This document shows positions 1 to 11,174 of a stretch of 64,000 nt of DNA, in pieces. The DNA lies in the NCBI GenBank assembly GCA_963740055.1, contig CAVUCL010000005.1, positions 496,001 through 560,000 on the forward strand, given 5' to 3'. The position numbers and the translations under genes were made by a program. This DNA comes from WHSW01 sp963740055. GTDB lineage: Bacteria; Actinomycetota; Thermoleophilia; Solirubrobacterales; 70-9. The notes beneath the pieces are model-generated. The model made no database searches and was not told where the DNA came from. It was given only the letters and a program-made list of their open reading frames with translations. Numbering within the stretch: position 1 is the first letter of the stretch; every line of letters starts with the position of its first letter.

Positions 1-1216
1 GCAGCTCGAGCTCCGCGAGCGCTACCGAGCGGCGCACGCGCTCGCGACCAGGCTCGCGCGCGAGCTCGCCGAGCTGCGGGAACGCGAGGGGGCGCGCGAG
101 CGCGACCTCGACCTGCTGCGGTTCGAGCTCGCCGAGATCGAGGCCGCCGGGCCCGATCCCGCCGAGGGCGCGGAGCTCGGCGCCGAGCGCGAGCGCCTGC
201 GCCACTCGGAATCGCTGCGGGGCGCGGCGGCGCGGGCGCTGGCGGCGCTCAGCGGCGAGGCCGAGGACGGCGCCGGCGCCCGGCTCGCGCTCGCCGAGGC
301 GGAGGCCGGCCTCGGGGCCGCCGCCGGTGTCGACGTCGCGCTCGACGGGCTCGGCGAACGGCTCGCCACGGTCGCGGTCGAGCTCGAGGACGTCGCCGGC
401 GAGCTGCGCGCGTACCTGGACTCGGCCGAGGCCGAGCCGGGCCGCCTCGAGCAGGTCGAGGAGCGCCTCGCGGCGCTCGACCGGCTCGAGCGCAAGCACG
501 GCGGCTCGATCGAGGCGGTGATCGAGCACGCCGAGCGCTGCCGTGAGGAGATCGCACGGCTCGAGAACGCGGAGGAGATCGCCGGCGAGATCGACGCGCG
601 CCGAGCCGAGGCGGAGGCCGAGCGCGCCGAGCTCGCGGAGCGTCTCGGCAGCGGACGCCGCCGGGCCGCGGCCGAGCTCTCGGACCGGGTCGCCGAGGAG
701 CTCGGCGAGCTGGCGATGGAGGGCGCGCGGCTCGAGGTCGCGCTCGAGCCGCATCCGGACGGCTTCGGGCCCAACGGCGCCGAGACGGTCGAGCTGCTGG
801 TCGCGACCAACCCCGGGATGCCGACCTCGCCACTGCGCGACGCTGCCTCGGGGGGCGAGCTGTCGCGGATCATGCTTGCGCTCAGCGGGCTCGCGAGCGG
901 TGGCGCGGGCAAGACGCTGGTCTTCGACGAGGTCGACGCCGGGATCGGGGGCAACACCGCGCGCGCCGTCGGCGAGCGCCTGCGGGCGCTCGGCGACGCC
1001 GGCCAGGTGATCTGCATCACCCACCTGCCGCAGGTCGCCTCGCAGGCGGCGACCAACTTCCGGATCGAGAAGGCGGCGCCCGCCGGCGAGGCGGTGGCGA
1101 CGGTCGAGCGGGTCGCCGGCGACGACCTGGTCGCCGAGATCGTCCGGATGCTGGGCGGCGAGCCCGGCGACGGCGTCGCGAGCCGCCACGCCGAGGAGCT
1201 GCTGCGGGCGGCCTGA
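1..1216 (+). CDS. recN: DNA repair protein RecN, 3' part
   Basis: The C-terminal ~404 residues of RecN, an SMC-like ATPase acting at double-strand breaks; the 5' end lies outside the window. The reading frame is open from base 2. The first ~200 residues are heptad-like coiled coil rich in Glu, Arg and Ala. The C-terminal ATPase half is clear: LDRLERKHG, the ABC signature ASGGELSRIM, a Walker B strand TLVFDEVDAGIGG and the switch region CITHLPQVAS. Order and length match the family. The next gene, steA, follows after 64 bp with its own -10 motif, so recN probably ends a transcript or is read through into the steAB cluster. Confidence 0.96.
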   Translation, partial: QLELRERYRAAHALATRLARELAELREREGARERDLDLLRFELAEIEAAGPDPAEGAELGAERERLRHSESLRGAAARALAALSGEAEDGAGARLALAEAEAGLGAAAGVDVALDGLGERLATVAVELEDVAGELRAYLDSAEAEPGRLEQVEERLAALDRLERKHGGSIEAVIEHAERCREEIARLENAEEIAGEIDARRAEAEAERAELAERLGSGRRRAAAELSDRVAEELGELAMEGARLEVALEPHPDGFGPNGAETVELLVATNPGMPTSPLRDAASGGELSRIMLALSGLASGGAGKTLVFDEVDAGIGGNTARAVGERLRALGDAGQVICITHLPQVASQAATNFRIEKAAPAGEAVATVERVAGDDLVAEIVRMLGGEPGDGVASRHAEELLRAA

Positions 1217-1266
1217 CCGAGGGCGCGCGCTGGGTGGGAGCTCCCGCCGGCGCGGTCGCGATCGCG

Positions 1267-1272
1267 GATAAT
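1267..1272 (+). promoter_or_regulatory. -10-like hexamer for leaderless steA
   Basis: GATAAT ends 8 nt before the steA ATG. This spacing would put the transcription start at or next to the start codon. No convincing -35 box is visible. Confidence 0.45.
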
Positions 1273-1280
1273 CGACGGCC

Positions 1281-2471
1281 ATGGCTCTCCGCAGCCGGGC
1301 GCGCGCGCTGCTGCGCGGGCCCGAGATCCAGCTATCGCCGAGCGCGATCCCGCCGATCGTCGGCCGGGCGCGGCTCGGGCGCAAGACCAAGGACCTGGTC
1401 AAGCGCCTCGGCCCCGAGGACGTCGCGATCATCGACCACGCCGACCTCGACCGGATCGCCGCCGAGGACCTCGCCGCCAGCGGCGTGCGGGCGGTCGTCA
1501 ACGTCGCCCCGTCGTCGACCGACCGCTATCCGAACCCGGGGCCGCTGATCCTCGCCCGCGCCGGGGTGCGCCTGATCGACGCCCCCGCGGCGCCGCTGTT
1601 CGAGGAGCTCCGCGACGGCGACGAGGTCGTGATCGTCGGCGACGAGGTCCACCACAACGGCGAGCTGCTGGCGACCGGGCGCCTGATCGACCTGGCGACG
1701 GCGAGCGAGCAGATCGAGCGCCAGCGCGAGCGGATCCACGAGGCGCTCTCGGCCTTCGCCGTGAACACGATCGAGCACGTGCGCGAGGAGGGCGAGCTGC
1801 TCTCCGGCAGGATCGACTTTCCCACGGTGCGGACCGACTTCCGCGAGCGCCACGCGCTGATCGTCGTCCGCGGGACGACCTACAGGCGCGACCTGCGCAC
1901 GCTGCGCGCCTACATCGAGGACACGCACCCGGTCCTGGTCGGGGTCGACGGCGGCGCCGACGCGATTCTCGAGGAGGGCTTTCGCCCCGACATGATCCTC
2001 GGCGACATGGACTCGGCGACCGACGGAGTGCTCACCAGCGGCGCCGAGTGCGTCGTCCACGCCTACCCCGACGGGCGCGCGCCCGGCCTCGAGCGCCTGC
2101 GCGAGCTCGGGGTCGAGCCGGTGATCGTGCCCGCGGTCGGGACGAGCCAGGACGTCGCGATGCTGCTCGCGCACGAGAACGGGGCCCAGCTGATCGTCTC
2201 GGTCGGCGCCCACTTCAACCTGACCGAGTTCCTGGACAAGAACCGGGCCGGGATGTCGTCGACCTTCCTCACCCGGCTGCGAATCGGCGAGACGCTCGTC
2301 GACGCGAAGGGCGTCAGCCGGCTCTACAACCCCGGCGTCCGCGGCTGGCAGATGCTCGTCTTCGTCGTCGCCTCGCTGCTGCTGATCGGGATCGTCGTGG
2401 TCAGCTCGCCGGCGCTGGAGGAGTTCTTCGAGCTCGTCTGGCTGAAGATCAAGGTCGCGCTGGATCTCTGA
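1281..2471 (+). CDS. steA: SteA-like cytokinetic-ring / septation protein
   Basis: A 396-residue protein of the actinobacterial SteA family (Corynebacterium SteA, Mycobacterium Rv1697), linked to division and cell-wall robustness. The middle part resembles a thiamine-pyrophosphokinase fold, with VGVDGGADAIL followed by DMILGDMDSATDG. One C-terminal transmembrane helix lies at about residues 356-376, followed by a short amphipathic tail. It overlaps the next gene, steB, by one base (TGATG), which indicates translational coupling. The steA-steB pair between recN and pyrG is the usual actinobacterial order. The ATG is chosen because it sits behind a -10 motif and starts the conserved N-terminus. 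Confidence 0.88.
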   Translation: MALRSRARALLRGPEIQLSPSAIPPIVGRARLGRKTKDLVKRLGPEDVAIIDHADLDRIAAEDLAASGVRAVVNVAPSSTDRYPNPGPLILARAGVRLIDAPAAPLFEELRDGDEVVIVGDEVHHNGELLATGRLIDLATASEQIERQRERIHEALSAFAVNTIEHVREEGELLSGRIDFPTVRTDFRERHALIVVRGTTYRRDLRTLRAYIEDTHPVLVGVDGGADAILEEGFRPDMILGDMDSATDGVLTSGAECVVHAYPDGRAPGLERLRELGVEPVIVPAVGTSQDVAMLLAHENGAQLIVSVGAHFNLTEFLDKNRAGMSSTFLTRLRIGETLVDAKGVSRLYNPGVRGWQMLVFVVASLLLIGIVVVSSPALEEFFELVWLKIKVALDL

Positions 2472-3370
2472 TGGGGTACTCGTCGCGGTATCACGCGGCC
2501 TCGCTCGCGGCCGTCTTCCTCGCCCTGGCGATCGGGATCCTGATCGGCGTCGGCTTCGGCTCCGACATCGTCTCCGGCACCGCCGAGGACCTCGAGCAGA
2601 GCCTCGCCGCCGACCTCGACGAGGCCCGCGCCGAGGCCGACTCGCTCGAGGCCGAGCTCGAGGCCGAGCGCGCCTTCGACGCCGCGGTCTACCCGGCGGT
2701 CGTCGCCGGCGTCCTGCGCGGCGAGGAGGTGGCGCTGGTCGGTCTCGGCGGCCTCGACCCCGAGATCGCCAACGACGTCGAGGCGGCGATCGGCCCGGCC
2801 GGCGGCGGCCTCACCGAGGTCGCCGCGGTGCGCGCCCCGCCCGACCTCGACGCGCTCGCGGGCTCGCTTGACGGGCGCGAGGCCCGGGCGCTGTCGCGCG
2901 GCTCAGAGGAGGAGCTGCGCGACTACGCCGAGCGCGCGGGGAGGCTCCTGGTGCGCGGCGGACCGGGCTTCGACGAGCTCCGCGGGACGCTGCTGACCCG
3001 CTACAGCGGCAGCCCCGACGGGATCGACAGCGTCGTCGTCGTCCGCCAGCGACCCGACGACCTCGAGCCCGGCGAGGAGACGACCACCGACGTGCTCGAG
3101 CAGGGCATCGTCGCCGGCCTGCGCGCCAGCGCGACCACGGTCGGGGCCGAGCGCAGCGACGCGGACCCGTCGTCGATCGGCTTCTTCGACGCTCAGGGCG
3201 TCGCCACCGTCGACAACATCGACCTGACCTCGGGCCGGGTCGCGCTCGTCTACGCGCTCGACGGCGCCGCCGGCAACTTCGGGCGCAAGGAGACGGCCGA
3301 CAGCCTGCTGCCCGACCTGCTCGAAGCCGATCGCCCGCCGACCAGCGGCGGCGGCCGGACCCAGGGCTGA
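2471..3370 (+). CDS. steB: SteB / MctB-like single-pass envelope protein
   Basis: A 299-residue protein of the family annotated as copper transporter MctB (Rv1698) or SteB. The N-terminus has one transmembrane helix (about residues 7-30, AAVFLALAIGILIGVGFG), then a coiled coil rich in Glu and Ala (about 36-70), then an exported alpha/beta domain. The ATG overlaps the steA stop by one base, so the two are co-translated. Known partners suggest SteA and SteB act together in the envelope at the division site. The copper-transport label is weakly founded and cannot be tested from sequence. Confidence 0.85.
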   Translation: MGYSSRYHAASLAAVFLALAIGILIGVGFGSDIVSGTAEDLEQSLAADLDEARAEADSLEAELEAERAFDAAVYPAVVAGVLRGEEVALVGLGGLDPEIANDVEAAIGPAGGGLTEVAAVRAPPDLDALAGSLDGREARALSRGSEEELRDYAERAGRLLVRGGPGFDELRGTLLTRYSGSPDGIDSVVVVRQRPDDLEPGEETTTDVLEQGIVAGLRASATTVGAERSDADPSSIGFFDAQGVATVDNIDLTSGRVALVYALDGAAGNFGRKETADSLLPDLLEADRPPTSGGGRTQG

Positions 3371-3380
3371 GGCGGCCAGC

Positions 3381-4239
3381 GTGGAGCCGAGCTCACCGGC
3401 CTGCTGCTCTCGGGCGCGATCGCGGCGGTCGCGCTCGGCCCCTGGCTCGCCGACATGCTGCGCACCGGGCTCGCGCGCCAGAACTACGCCGGGCGACGGG
3501 TCGCGTTCCCGGCCGGCGCGGCGCTCGTCGCCTGCTCGCTGCTCGCGCTCGCCCCGCTGGCGATCCTCGACGACCGCGCCGACCTCGACCTGCTCGACCC
3601 CGAGCTGCGGCGCTGGATCGTCTACGTGCTCGGCGTCGCCCTGCTCGGGCTGCTCGACGACGCGCTCGGGCGCGGCGCCGACGCCGACACCCCGCGCGGC
3701 TGGCGCGGCCACGCGCGGGCGGTCGCGGCGGGCGGGTTCTCGACCGGCGCGATCAAGGCGGCGGGGGCGCTGGCGCTCGCCGCCTACGCCGTCTCCGGTC
3801 GCGGGCGCGAGGGGATCGACTACCTCGCCGACCTCGCGCTGCTGCTGCTGGCGACGAACCTGTTCAACCTGCTCGACCTGCGCCCGGGCCGGGTCGAGAA
3901 GGCGTTCTTCGCCCTGCTCGCCGGTCTCTGCCTCGGCGCGACGACGCTCGAGCCGCTCGAGCTGCTCGGGATCTTCGTCGGCCCGGTCGCGGTCGGCTCC
4001 GTCTTCACCCTGCGCGAGCGGGCGATGCTCGGGGACACCGGGTCGAACCTGGTCGGCGCCCTCGCCGGGATCTCGATGCTGGTCACGCTCGGCGAGACGG
4101 GCCGCTGGATCGCGCTCGCCGCGATCGCGGCGCTGACCGTCTACGGGGAGTTCCGCTCGATCTCGAAGACGATCGACGCGGTTCCGCCACTGCGCTGGTT
4201 AGACTCGCTCGGCAAGGTGAGCAGAGGCGATCTGAAGCG

Positions 4240-4243
<4 letters not shown>
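3381..4243 (+). CDS. MraY/WecA-like membrane glycosyltransferase, frameshift near start
   Basis: A polytopic membrane protein of the glycosyltransferase-4 type that transfers sugar-phosphate to a lipid carrier. Three acidic signatures are present: GLLDDALG, NLFNLLDLRPGR and MLGDTGSN. The membrane segment GLLLSGAIAAVALGPWL lies upstream of the first ATG (3455), so starting there would delete a helix. The frame carrying that helix has no ATG, GTG or TTG after the steB stop. GTG 3381 becomes in-frame if one base is missing near 3387, which would give a start like MEPELTG. It overlaps pyrG by 4 bp. The position beside steAB suggests a role in envelope polymer synthesis; the substrate is unknown. 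Confidence 0.75.
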
Positions 4244-5938
<1,695 letters not shown>

Positions 5939-5950
5939 CCTGCGGGCGTC

Positions 5951-7071
5951 GTGAGCGAGCAGCGAATGCTCGAGCGCTTCGTGCGCCTCTGCGAGATCCC
6001 GAGCCCGACCGGCTCCGAGCGCGCGGTCGCCGACGACGTGCTGGCCGAGCTGCGCGCGCTCGGGGATCGAGGTCGCCGAGGACGGCGCCGCGACCGGCGC
6101 GCGCGCGGGCGCCGGCAACCTGATCGCCCGGGTGCCGGGGACGGGGGAGGGCTGGGTGATGCTCTGCGCCCACCTCGACACGGTGCCCGAGGCCGAGCGG
6201 ATCGAGGTCGAGCTCGCCGACGGCGTCTACCGCAGCCGCGGGGAGACGATCCTCGGCGCCGACAACAAGGCGGCGGTCGCCGTCCTGGTCGAGCTCGCGG
6301 CGCGAGCGGTCGCGAAGCCGCGCCGCTGCGGGGTCGAGCTCGTGTTCACGGTCGCCGAGGAGGACGGGCTGCGCGGCGCGAAGGAGCTCGACCTCGGCTC
6401 GCTGCGCTCGCCGTTCGGCTTCGCGCTCGACCACGCGACGCCGATCGGCGAGGTGATCACCGCCGCACCGACCTACCAGCGGGTCGTCGCCGAGTTCGAG
6501 GGGGTCGAGGCGCACGCCGGGATCCGCCCCGAGGACGGCCGCTCGGCGATCGAGGCCGCCGCGGCGGCGGTCGGCGGCGATGGAGCTCGGGCCGGCTCGA
6601 CGCGGAGACGACCGCGAACGTCGGCGTGATCGCGGGCGGCAGCGGCCTCCAACGTCGTCGCCGGGCAGCTGCCGGCTCGAGGCCGAGGCGCGCTCGCTCG
6701 ACGAGGGCCGGGTCGCGGCGGCGACCGCGGCGATGGTCGACGCCTGCACCTGGGCGGCGAGCGAGCACGGCTGCGACGTCGACGTCGACGTGACGCGAGG
6801 TCTTCCGCGGCTATCGCCAGCCGTCGAGCGCGCCCGCGGTCGCGGTCGCCCGAGCGGCGCTCGAGCGCTGCGGGCATCGAGCCGCGCGAGGTCGCCACCG
6901 GCGGCGGCAGCGACGCGAACGCGCTCGTCGCCCGCGGCTTCGAGTGCGTGCTGCTCGCCAACGGCACCGAGGGCAACCACACCGCCGCCGAGAGCGTCGC
7001 CGCGCGGCGGCTCGACCGAGATGCTCGCCGTCTGCGAGGCGATCGCCGACCTCGCCGCCGAGGTGGGCTGA
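5951..7071 (+). CDS. M20-family metallopeptidase (PepT-like), eight extra bases
   Basis: A zinc aminopeptidase of the M20 family, tripeptidase-T-like. Metal-site motifs appear in order: CAHLDTVP, GADNKAAVAV, VAEEDGLRGAKE, HAGIRPEDGRSAIEAA and TGGGSDANAL. The frame breaks eight times, each cured by removing one base: within 6062-6065, then 6573, 6592, 6644, 6663, 6796, 6875 and 7017. The repaired protein has about 370 residues and ends at TGA 7069-7071. Between breaks the protein is strongly conserved with no nonsense codons, which speaks for errors in the sequence over a decayed gene. The start GTG begins SEQRMLERFVRLCEIPSPTG, a typical M20 N-terminus. Confidence 0.8.
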
Positions 7072-7072
7072 G

Positions 7073-8141
7073 GTGCTGAAGCTGCGGCGCGGGACCGTCG
7101 TCGACCTCGACCCGCTGACGGTCGAGGTCGGCGGCGAGCACCGCTCGCGCGTGGGCGGACGACGTCGCTGGTCGGGGAGGTCGAGGTCGGCGACGAGGTG
7201 ATCGTCAACACGGAGGCGCGCGACCTCGGGCTCGGCTCGGGCGGCTTCGACATCGTCCACGTCAACCTCAGCCGCGGGCTCGACCGGGCCGAGGCCGAGG
7301 GCATGCACGTGATGAAGCTCAACTACACCTCGCTCCAGCACCCGGTCGAGCCGGTCGAGATCGAGCACGGAGAGCCCGACCTCGGCCCGAAGCCGCCGGC
7401 GTGCGTGATCTCGCTCCACGGCCACCTGGCGCCGGTCGCCTGGGCCGCGGCGCAGGCGCGGCCGGGGCTGCGGCTCGGGTTCGTCCAGGGCGCCGGCGCG
7501 GCGCTGCCGGGCGCGCTGTCGCGCGACGTCGCCGAGCTGCGCGAGCGCGGGCTGCTCTGCGGCCACGTCACCGCCGGCCCCGCCTACGGCGGCGAGCACG
7601 AGGCGATCAGCCTCGTCGGCGGCCTCGACGCGGCCGCGCGCCGGCTCGGCTGGGAGGCGATCGTCGTCGGCCCGGGCCCCGGGATCCTCGGCTCGGCGAC
7701 CCGGCTCGGCCACGGCGGGATGGCGGCGCTCGACGCCGCCCACGCGGCGCTCGCGCTCGGGCTGCCGACGATCGCTCTGCCCGCGGCTCTCGAGCTCCGA
7801 CGAGCGACCGCGCCACCGCGGCCTCAGCCATCACACCGCCTCGGTGCTCGAGCTGCTGCTGGCGCCGGTGCGGGTGCCGGTCCCGGAGGCCGAGCTCGAG
7901 GGCTGGCCGCTGCTCGCCGCCGACGCGCCGGAGGGCGGCTCGGCTCAGGCGGCGCTCGACGACCTGATCGAGATCTGCAGCGGTCGCCACGACATCGTCG
8001 TCCAGTCGATCGACCTCGACGGCTACGCCGACTCGCGGGCTGCCGGCGACGACGATGGGGCGAACGATCGCCGAGGACCCGCTGTTCTTCGCCGCGCCGC
8101 TCGCCGCCGGCCGGGCGCTGGCCGCGGCGATCGGCGGGTAG
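7073..8141 (+). CDS. DUF3866 family protein, four extra bases
   Basis: An actinobacterial conserved protein of unknown function (DUF3866). It begins MLKLRRGTVVDLDPLTVEVG at GTG 7073, one base after the peptidase stop. The core holds MKLNYTSLQHPVEP, ISLHGHLAPVAWA, and a Gly-rich VVGPGPGILGSATRLGHGGM. Single extra bases at about 7148, 7164, 7783 and 8036 break the frame; repair gives about 355 residues ending GRALAAAIGG at TAG 8139-8141. The gene sits between pyrG/M20 and a NUDIX gene, the usual neighbourhood for this family in actinobacteria. No catalytic residue can be assigned. Confidence 0.78.
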
Positions 8142-8150
8142 GGGAGGGAC

Positions 8151-8670
8151 GTGCGAGCGGATCGGATCGAAGACCGTCTACGAGGGCCCGATCGCGTCGG
8201 TGCGGATCGACGAGTTCGCCTACGACGACGGCTCGACCGCCGAGCGCGAGGTGGTCGCCCACCCCGGCGCGGTCGCGATCGTCGCCCATGACGACGAGAC
8301 CCTCTGGCTGGTGCGCCAGCCGCGCGAGGCGGTCGGCGAGGCGGCGCTGCTCGAGCTCCCGGCGGGCAAGCTCGACGTCGAGGGGGAGACGCCGCTCGAG
8401 TGCGCGCAGCGCGAGCTCGCCGAGGAGATCGGCCACCGCGCCGCTGAATGGCGCGAGCTGAAGCGCTTCTACACCTCGCCCGGGTTCGCCGAGGAGGAGG
8501 TGACGATCTTCGTGGCCACCGGGCTCGAGCCGGTCGAGCACGAGCCCGATCCGGACGAGCGGATCGAGATCGTCGCCTGGCCGCTCGCCGAGCTCGAGCG
8601 CGCGATCGGCGAGTGCGCGGACGCGAAGTCGCTGATCGGGATCCTGCTGCTGGCGCGGTCGCTGGGCTGA
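8151..8670 (+). CDS. NUDIX hydrolase, ADP-ribose pyrophosphatase-like
   Basis: A ~172-residue NUDIX enzyme probably hydrolysing ADP-ribose or related nucleoside diphosphate sugars. The NUDIX box is complete: GKLDVEGETPLECAQRELAEEIG. Strands before it (VAIVAHDDETLWLVRQ) and the ELPAG motif match the ADP-ribose pyrophosphatase subgroup. The start is unclear: GTG 8151 follows a GGGGAGGGA ribosome site but is one base out of frame with SKTVYEGPI. Removing one base near 8160 joins them. A downstream GTG at 8200 would delete a conserved strand. It lies directly upstream of xerD, a usual actinobacterial arrangement. Confidence 0.85.
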
Positions 8671-8733
8671 GGCCGGCGCGCCAGCGCGCTTGCAGCGGCA
8701 GGGGCGCCGCGCCCGGCGGGAGAACCTGGGGCC

Positions 8734-9708
8734 ATGGCGGTCGCCGTCGCCAGACCCGAGGAGCGTCCCACCGATGCGCGCTTCGAGGCCCTGGTGCTCG
8801 ACTTCCTCGCCTACCTCGAGTTCGAGCGCGGCCTGGCGCGCAACACGCTCGACGCCTACCGCACCGACCTGCTGCAGTTCGGCGCCTTCCTCGCCGAGCG
8901 CGACCGCGAGGCGACCGCGGTCGAGCGCGCCGACGTCGCCGACTTCCTCGCCGACCTCGCGACCGGCGAGCCGCCCGACGACGACGGCAACGGCGGACGG
9001 CCGACGTGCTCGCCGGCGACGATCAGCCGCAAGACCGCCTGCCTGCGCTCCTTCTACCGCCACCTGCGCCGCGAGGAGCTGATCGCCGACGACCCGACCG
9101 CGACCCTGAGCCCGCCGCAGAAGTCGCGCAAGCTGCCGCACGTGCTCAGCCAGGCCGAGGTGACGAAGCTGCTCGACAGCGCCCGCGGCCCGGACCCGAT
9201 CGCGCTTCGCGACCGCGCCCTGCTCGAGATCATGTACGGCTGCGGCCTGCGCGCCTCGGAGGCGATCGGGCTCGAGATCGGCGACGTCGACCTGCGCCGC
9301 GGCTTCGTCCGCCCGCACGGCAAGGGCTCGAAGGAGCGGATCGTGCCGCTCGGAAGCCAGGCGCAGCGCGCGGTCGAGCGCTACCTGCGCGCCGGGCGCG
9401 CCGAGCTCGTCGGCGAGCGGGTCGAGCGCAAGCTGTTCGTCAACTTCCGCGGCGGGGGGCTGACCCGCCAGGGCCTCTACAAGATCATCCAGCGCCACGC
9501 CAAGGAGGTCGGCCTCGACGGCAAGATGAGCCCGCACACGCTCCGCCACACGTTCGCGACCCACCTGCTCTCCGGCGGCTGCGACCTGCGCTCGGTGCAG
9601 GAGATGCTCGGCCACGCCGACGTCGCCACGACCCAGCTCTACACCCACCTCTCGCGGGAGAAGATCAAGGAGGTCTACTTCAGCGCCCACCCGCGCGCGA
9701 CCGCGTAG
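8734..9708 (+). CDS. xerD: Tyrosine recombinase XerD
   Basis: A 324-residue site-specific recombinase that resolves chromosome dimers at dif together with XerC. The N-terminal SAM-like domain (FLAYLEFERGLARNTLDAY) precedes the catalytic domain. Catalytic residues are visible: Arg in GCGLRASEAIGLE, Lys in GKGSKERIVPLG, HTLRHTFATHLL, LGHADVATTQLYTHL with the nucleophile Tyr, and the C-terminal hook EKIKEVYFSAHPRA. An Asp/Gly-rich insertion, DDDGNGG (about 87-93), lies between the two domains. Position downstream of pyrG and NUDIX is the standard xerD locus, so this is housekeeping and not a phage integrase. Confidence 0.94.
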   Translation: MAVAVARPEERPTDARFEALVLDFLAYLEFERGLARNTLDAYRTDLLQFGAFLAERDREATAVERADVADFLADLATGEPPDDDGNGGRPTCSPATISRKTACLRSFYRHLRREELIADDPTATLSPPQKSRKLPHVLSQAEVTKLLDSARGPDPIALRDRALLEIMYGCGLRASEAIGLEIGDVDLRRGFVRPHGKGSKERIVPLGSQAQRAVERYLRAGRAELVGERVERKLFVNFRGGGLTRQGLYKIIQRHAKEVGLDGKMSPHTLRHTFATHLLSGGCDLRSVQEMLGHADVATTQLYTHLSREKIKEVYFSAHPRATA

Positions 9709-9717
9709 CCGCCGCGG

Positions 9718-10221
9718 CTACGAGCGGTCGAGGCGGCGCTGGTACCAGGTCACGTCCCAGAGCCGGCCGAACTTGAGCCCGACGCCCTCGAACGTGCCCA
9801 CCAGGGTGAACCCGAGCGACTCGTGCAGCGCGGCGCTGGCCGGGTTGGGAGCGGTCATCCCGCCGACGGCGAGCCGCGCCGAGCTCGCCTCCAGCAGCTC
9901 GATCAGGCGCCCGTAGAGCGCCCGGCCGACGCCCCCGCCCTGGGCGTCGGTGGCGACGTAGACCGAGGTCTCGCAGGTCGTCTCGTAGGCGGCGCGCTCG
10001 CGGAAGGCGCGGCTCTTGGCGTAGCCGAGCACCCGTCCCTCGTCGTCGAGCGCCACCAGCAGCCGGTGGCCGCGCTCGTGCTCGGCGGACTCGAGCTCGC
10101 GCTCCCAGTCCTCGATCGGCGGCGGCTCGAGGTCGAAGGTCGCCGGCGAGGTGGCGACGTAGCCGTCGTAGATCCGCTTCAGCTGCGCGAGGTGCTCGCG
10201 CTCGGCGTCGACGATCCGCAT
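9718..10221 (-). CDS. GNAT acetyltransferase, phosphinothricin/amino-acid N-acetyltransferase type
   Basis: A 167-residue GNAT enzyme that uses acetyl-CoA. Family features are RIYDGYVATSPATFDLEPPP near the N-terminus, the acetyl-CoA loop DAQGGGVGRALY, and NPASAALHESLGFTLVGTFEGVGLKFGRLWD near the C-terminus, typical of the Pat/MnaT group that acetylates methionine-derived compounds or phosphinothricin. It converges on xerD (9 bp apart) and diverges from mutM, with only 29 bp between start codons. A TATCAC hexamer 6 nt upstream of the ATG on the minus strand could be its -10. The real substrate is unknown. Confidence 0.85.
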   Translation of the reverse strand: MRIVDAEREHLAQLKRIYDGYVATSPATFDLEPPPIEDWERELESAEHERGHRLLVALDDEGRVLGYAKSRAFRERAAYETTCETSVYVATDAQGGGVGRALYGRLIELLEASSARLAVGGMTAPNPASAALHESLGFTLVGTFEGVGLKFGRLWDVTWYQRRLDRS

Positions 10222-10250
10222 CCGAGCGTGATAGCAGCGATGATGAATCG

Positions 10251-11174
10251 ATGCCCGAGCTCCCCGAGGTCGAGACCGTTCGCCGGCAGCTCGAGCCCGA
10301 GGTCGCCGGGCGCCGGATCGAGACGGCGGAGGTGCTCGACGAGCGCTGGACGCGGCCCGAGGACCCCCGCACGGTCGAACGTGCGCTCGCCGGGCGCGCG
10401 GTCGAGCGCGTCGACCGGCGGGGCAAGTACCTGATCGTCCACCTCGACGACCGCAGCGCGCTGGTCATGCACCTGCGGATGACCGGCAACCTGCTCCTGC
10501 GCCCGGCGGGCTCGTCGCGGGTCGCGGACCTGATGCAGAGCGAGCGCTTCGGCGGCCCGCGCCTCTACGAGACCGATCCCGACGCCCGTCACCTGCGGGC
10601 TCGGATCGCGTTCGCCGACGGGGCCGAGCTCTGGTTCACCGACCCGCGGCGCTTCGGGCACGCGGTCGTCCTCGCCGAGGACGAGCTCGACGGCTACTTC
10701 GCGGCCCGGCTCGGGGTCGAGCCGCTCTCCGACGAGCTCAGCCCGGAGCGTCTCGCGGCCCTGGCCGCGGGCCGGCGGGCGCCGCTGAAGTCGTTTCTGC
10801 TCAACCAGACGGGGATCGCCGGGATCGGCAACATCTACGCCGACGAGGCCCTGTTTCGCGCCCACCTGCATCCGCTCTCGCCGGCCGGCTCGATGCGCGA
10901 GCCGCACTGCGAGGACCTGGTCGAGGGGATCGTCGGCGCGCTCGAGCTCGGCCTCGAGCGCGGCGGGTCCTCGATCGACGACTACCGCGACGCGCGCGGC
11001 GAGCGCGGCTCGATGCAGGAGGAGTTCCTCGTCCACACCCGCGAGGGCGAGCCCTGCGTGCGCTGCGGGACCGAGATCCGGCGGGTGGTCGTCTCCGGGC
11101 GCTCGACCTACTTCTGCCCGGGCTGTCAGAAGCGGCTGCGAGCGCGGCCGCGACGGCGGCGGGCGCGGCGGTGA
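10251..11174 (+). CDS. mutM: Formamidopyrimidine-DNA glycosylase (Fpg/MutM)
   Basis: A bifunctional DNA glycosylase and AP lyase removing 8-oxoguanine and formamidopyrimidines. It begins with the invariant MPELPEVETVRRQL, so Pro2 and Glu3 are the catalytic residues. The Lys in GRRGKYLIVH-like context, LLNQTGIAGIGNIYADEALF (helix-two-turn-helix) and a C-terminal zinc finger (CVRC then CPGC spaced by about 16 residues) are all present. Length is 307, slightly longer than usual because of a basic Arg-rich tail. Its stop overlaps the start of the next gene by 4 bp. Confidence 0.96.
   Translation: MPELPEVETVRRQLEPEVAGRRIETAEVLDERWTRPEDPRTVERALAGRAVERVDRRGKYLIVHLDDRSALVMHLRMTGNLLLRPAGSSRVADLMQSERFGGPRLYETDPDARHLRARIAFADGAELWFTDPRRFGHAVVLAEDELDGYFAARLGVEPLSDELSPERLAALAAGRRAPLKSFLLNQTGIAGIGNIYADEALFRAHLHPLSPAGSMREPHCEDLVEGIVGALELGLERGGSSIDDYRDARGERGSMQEEFLVHTREGEPCVRCGTEIRRVVVSGRSTYFCPGCQKRLRARPRRRRARR

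Noticed and set aside
1332..2213. Long minus-strand open frames opposite steA, pyrG, ruvB, rsh, carA and most other genes
   Set aside because: At this GC content antisense frames stay open by lack of stops. Their translations are low-complexity Arg/Ala/Gly/Pro with no domain motifs, while the plus-strand frames carry complete families.
8734..9708. XerD as the integrase of the tRNA-Met mini-island
   Set aside because: It sits in the standard pyrG-NUDIX-xerD locus 11 kb away and has full XerD features, so it is the chromosomal recombinase.
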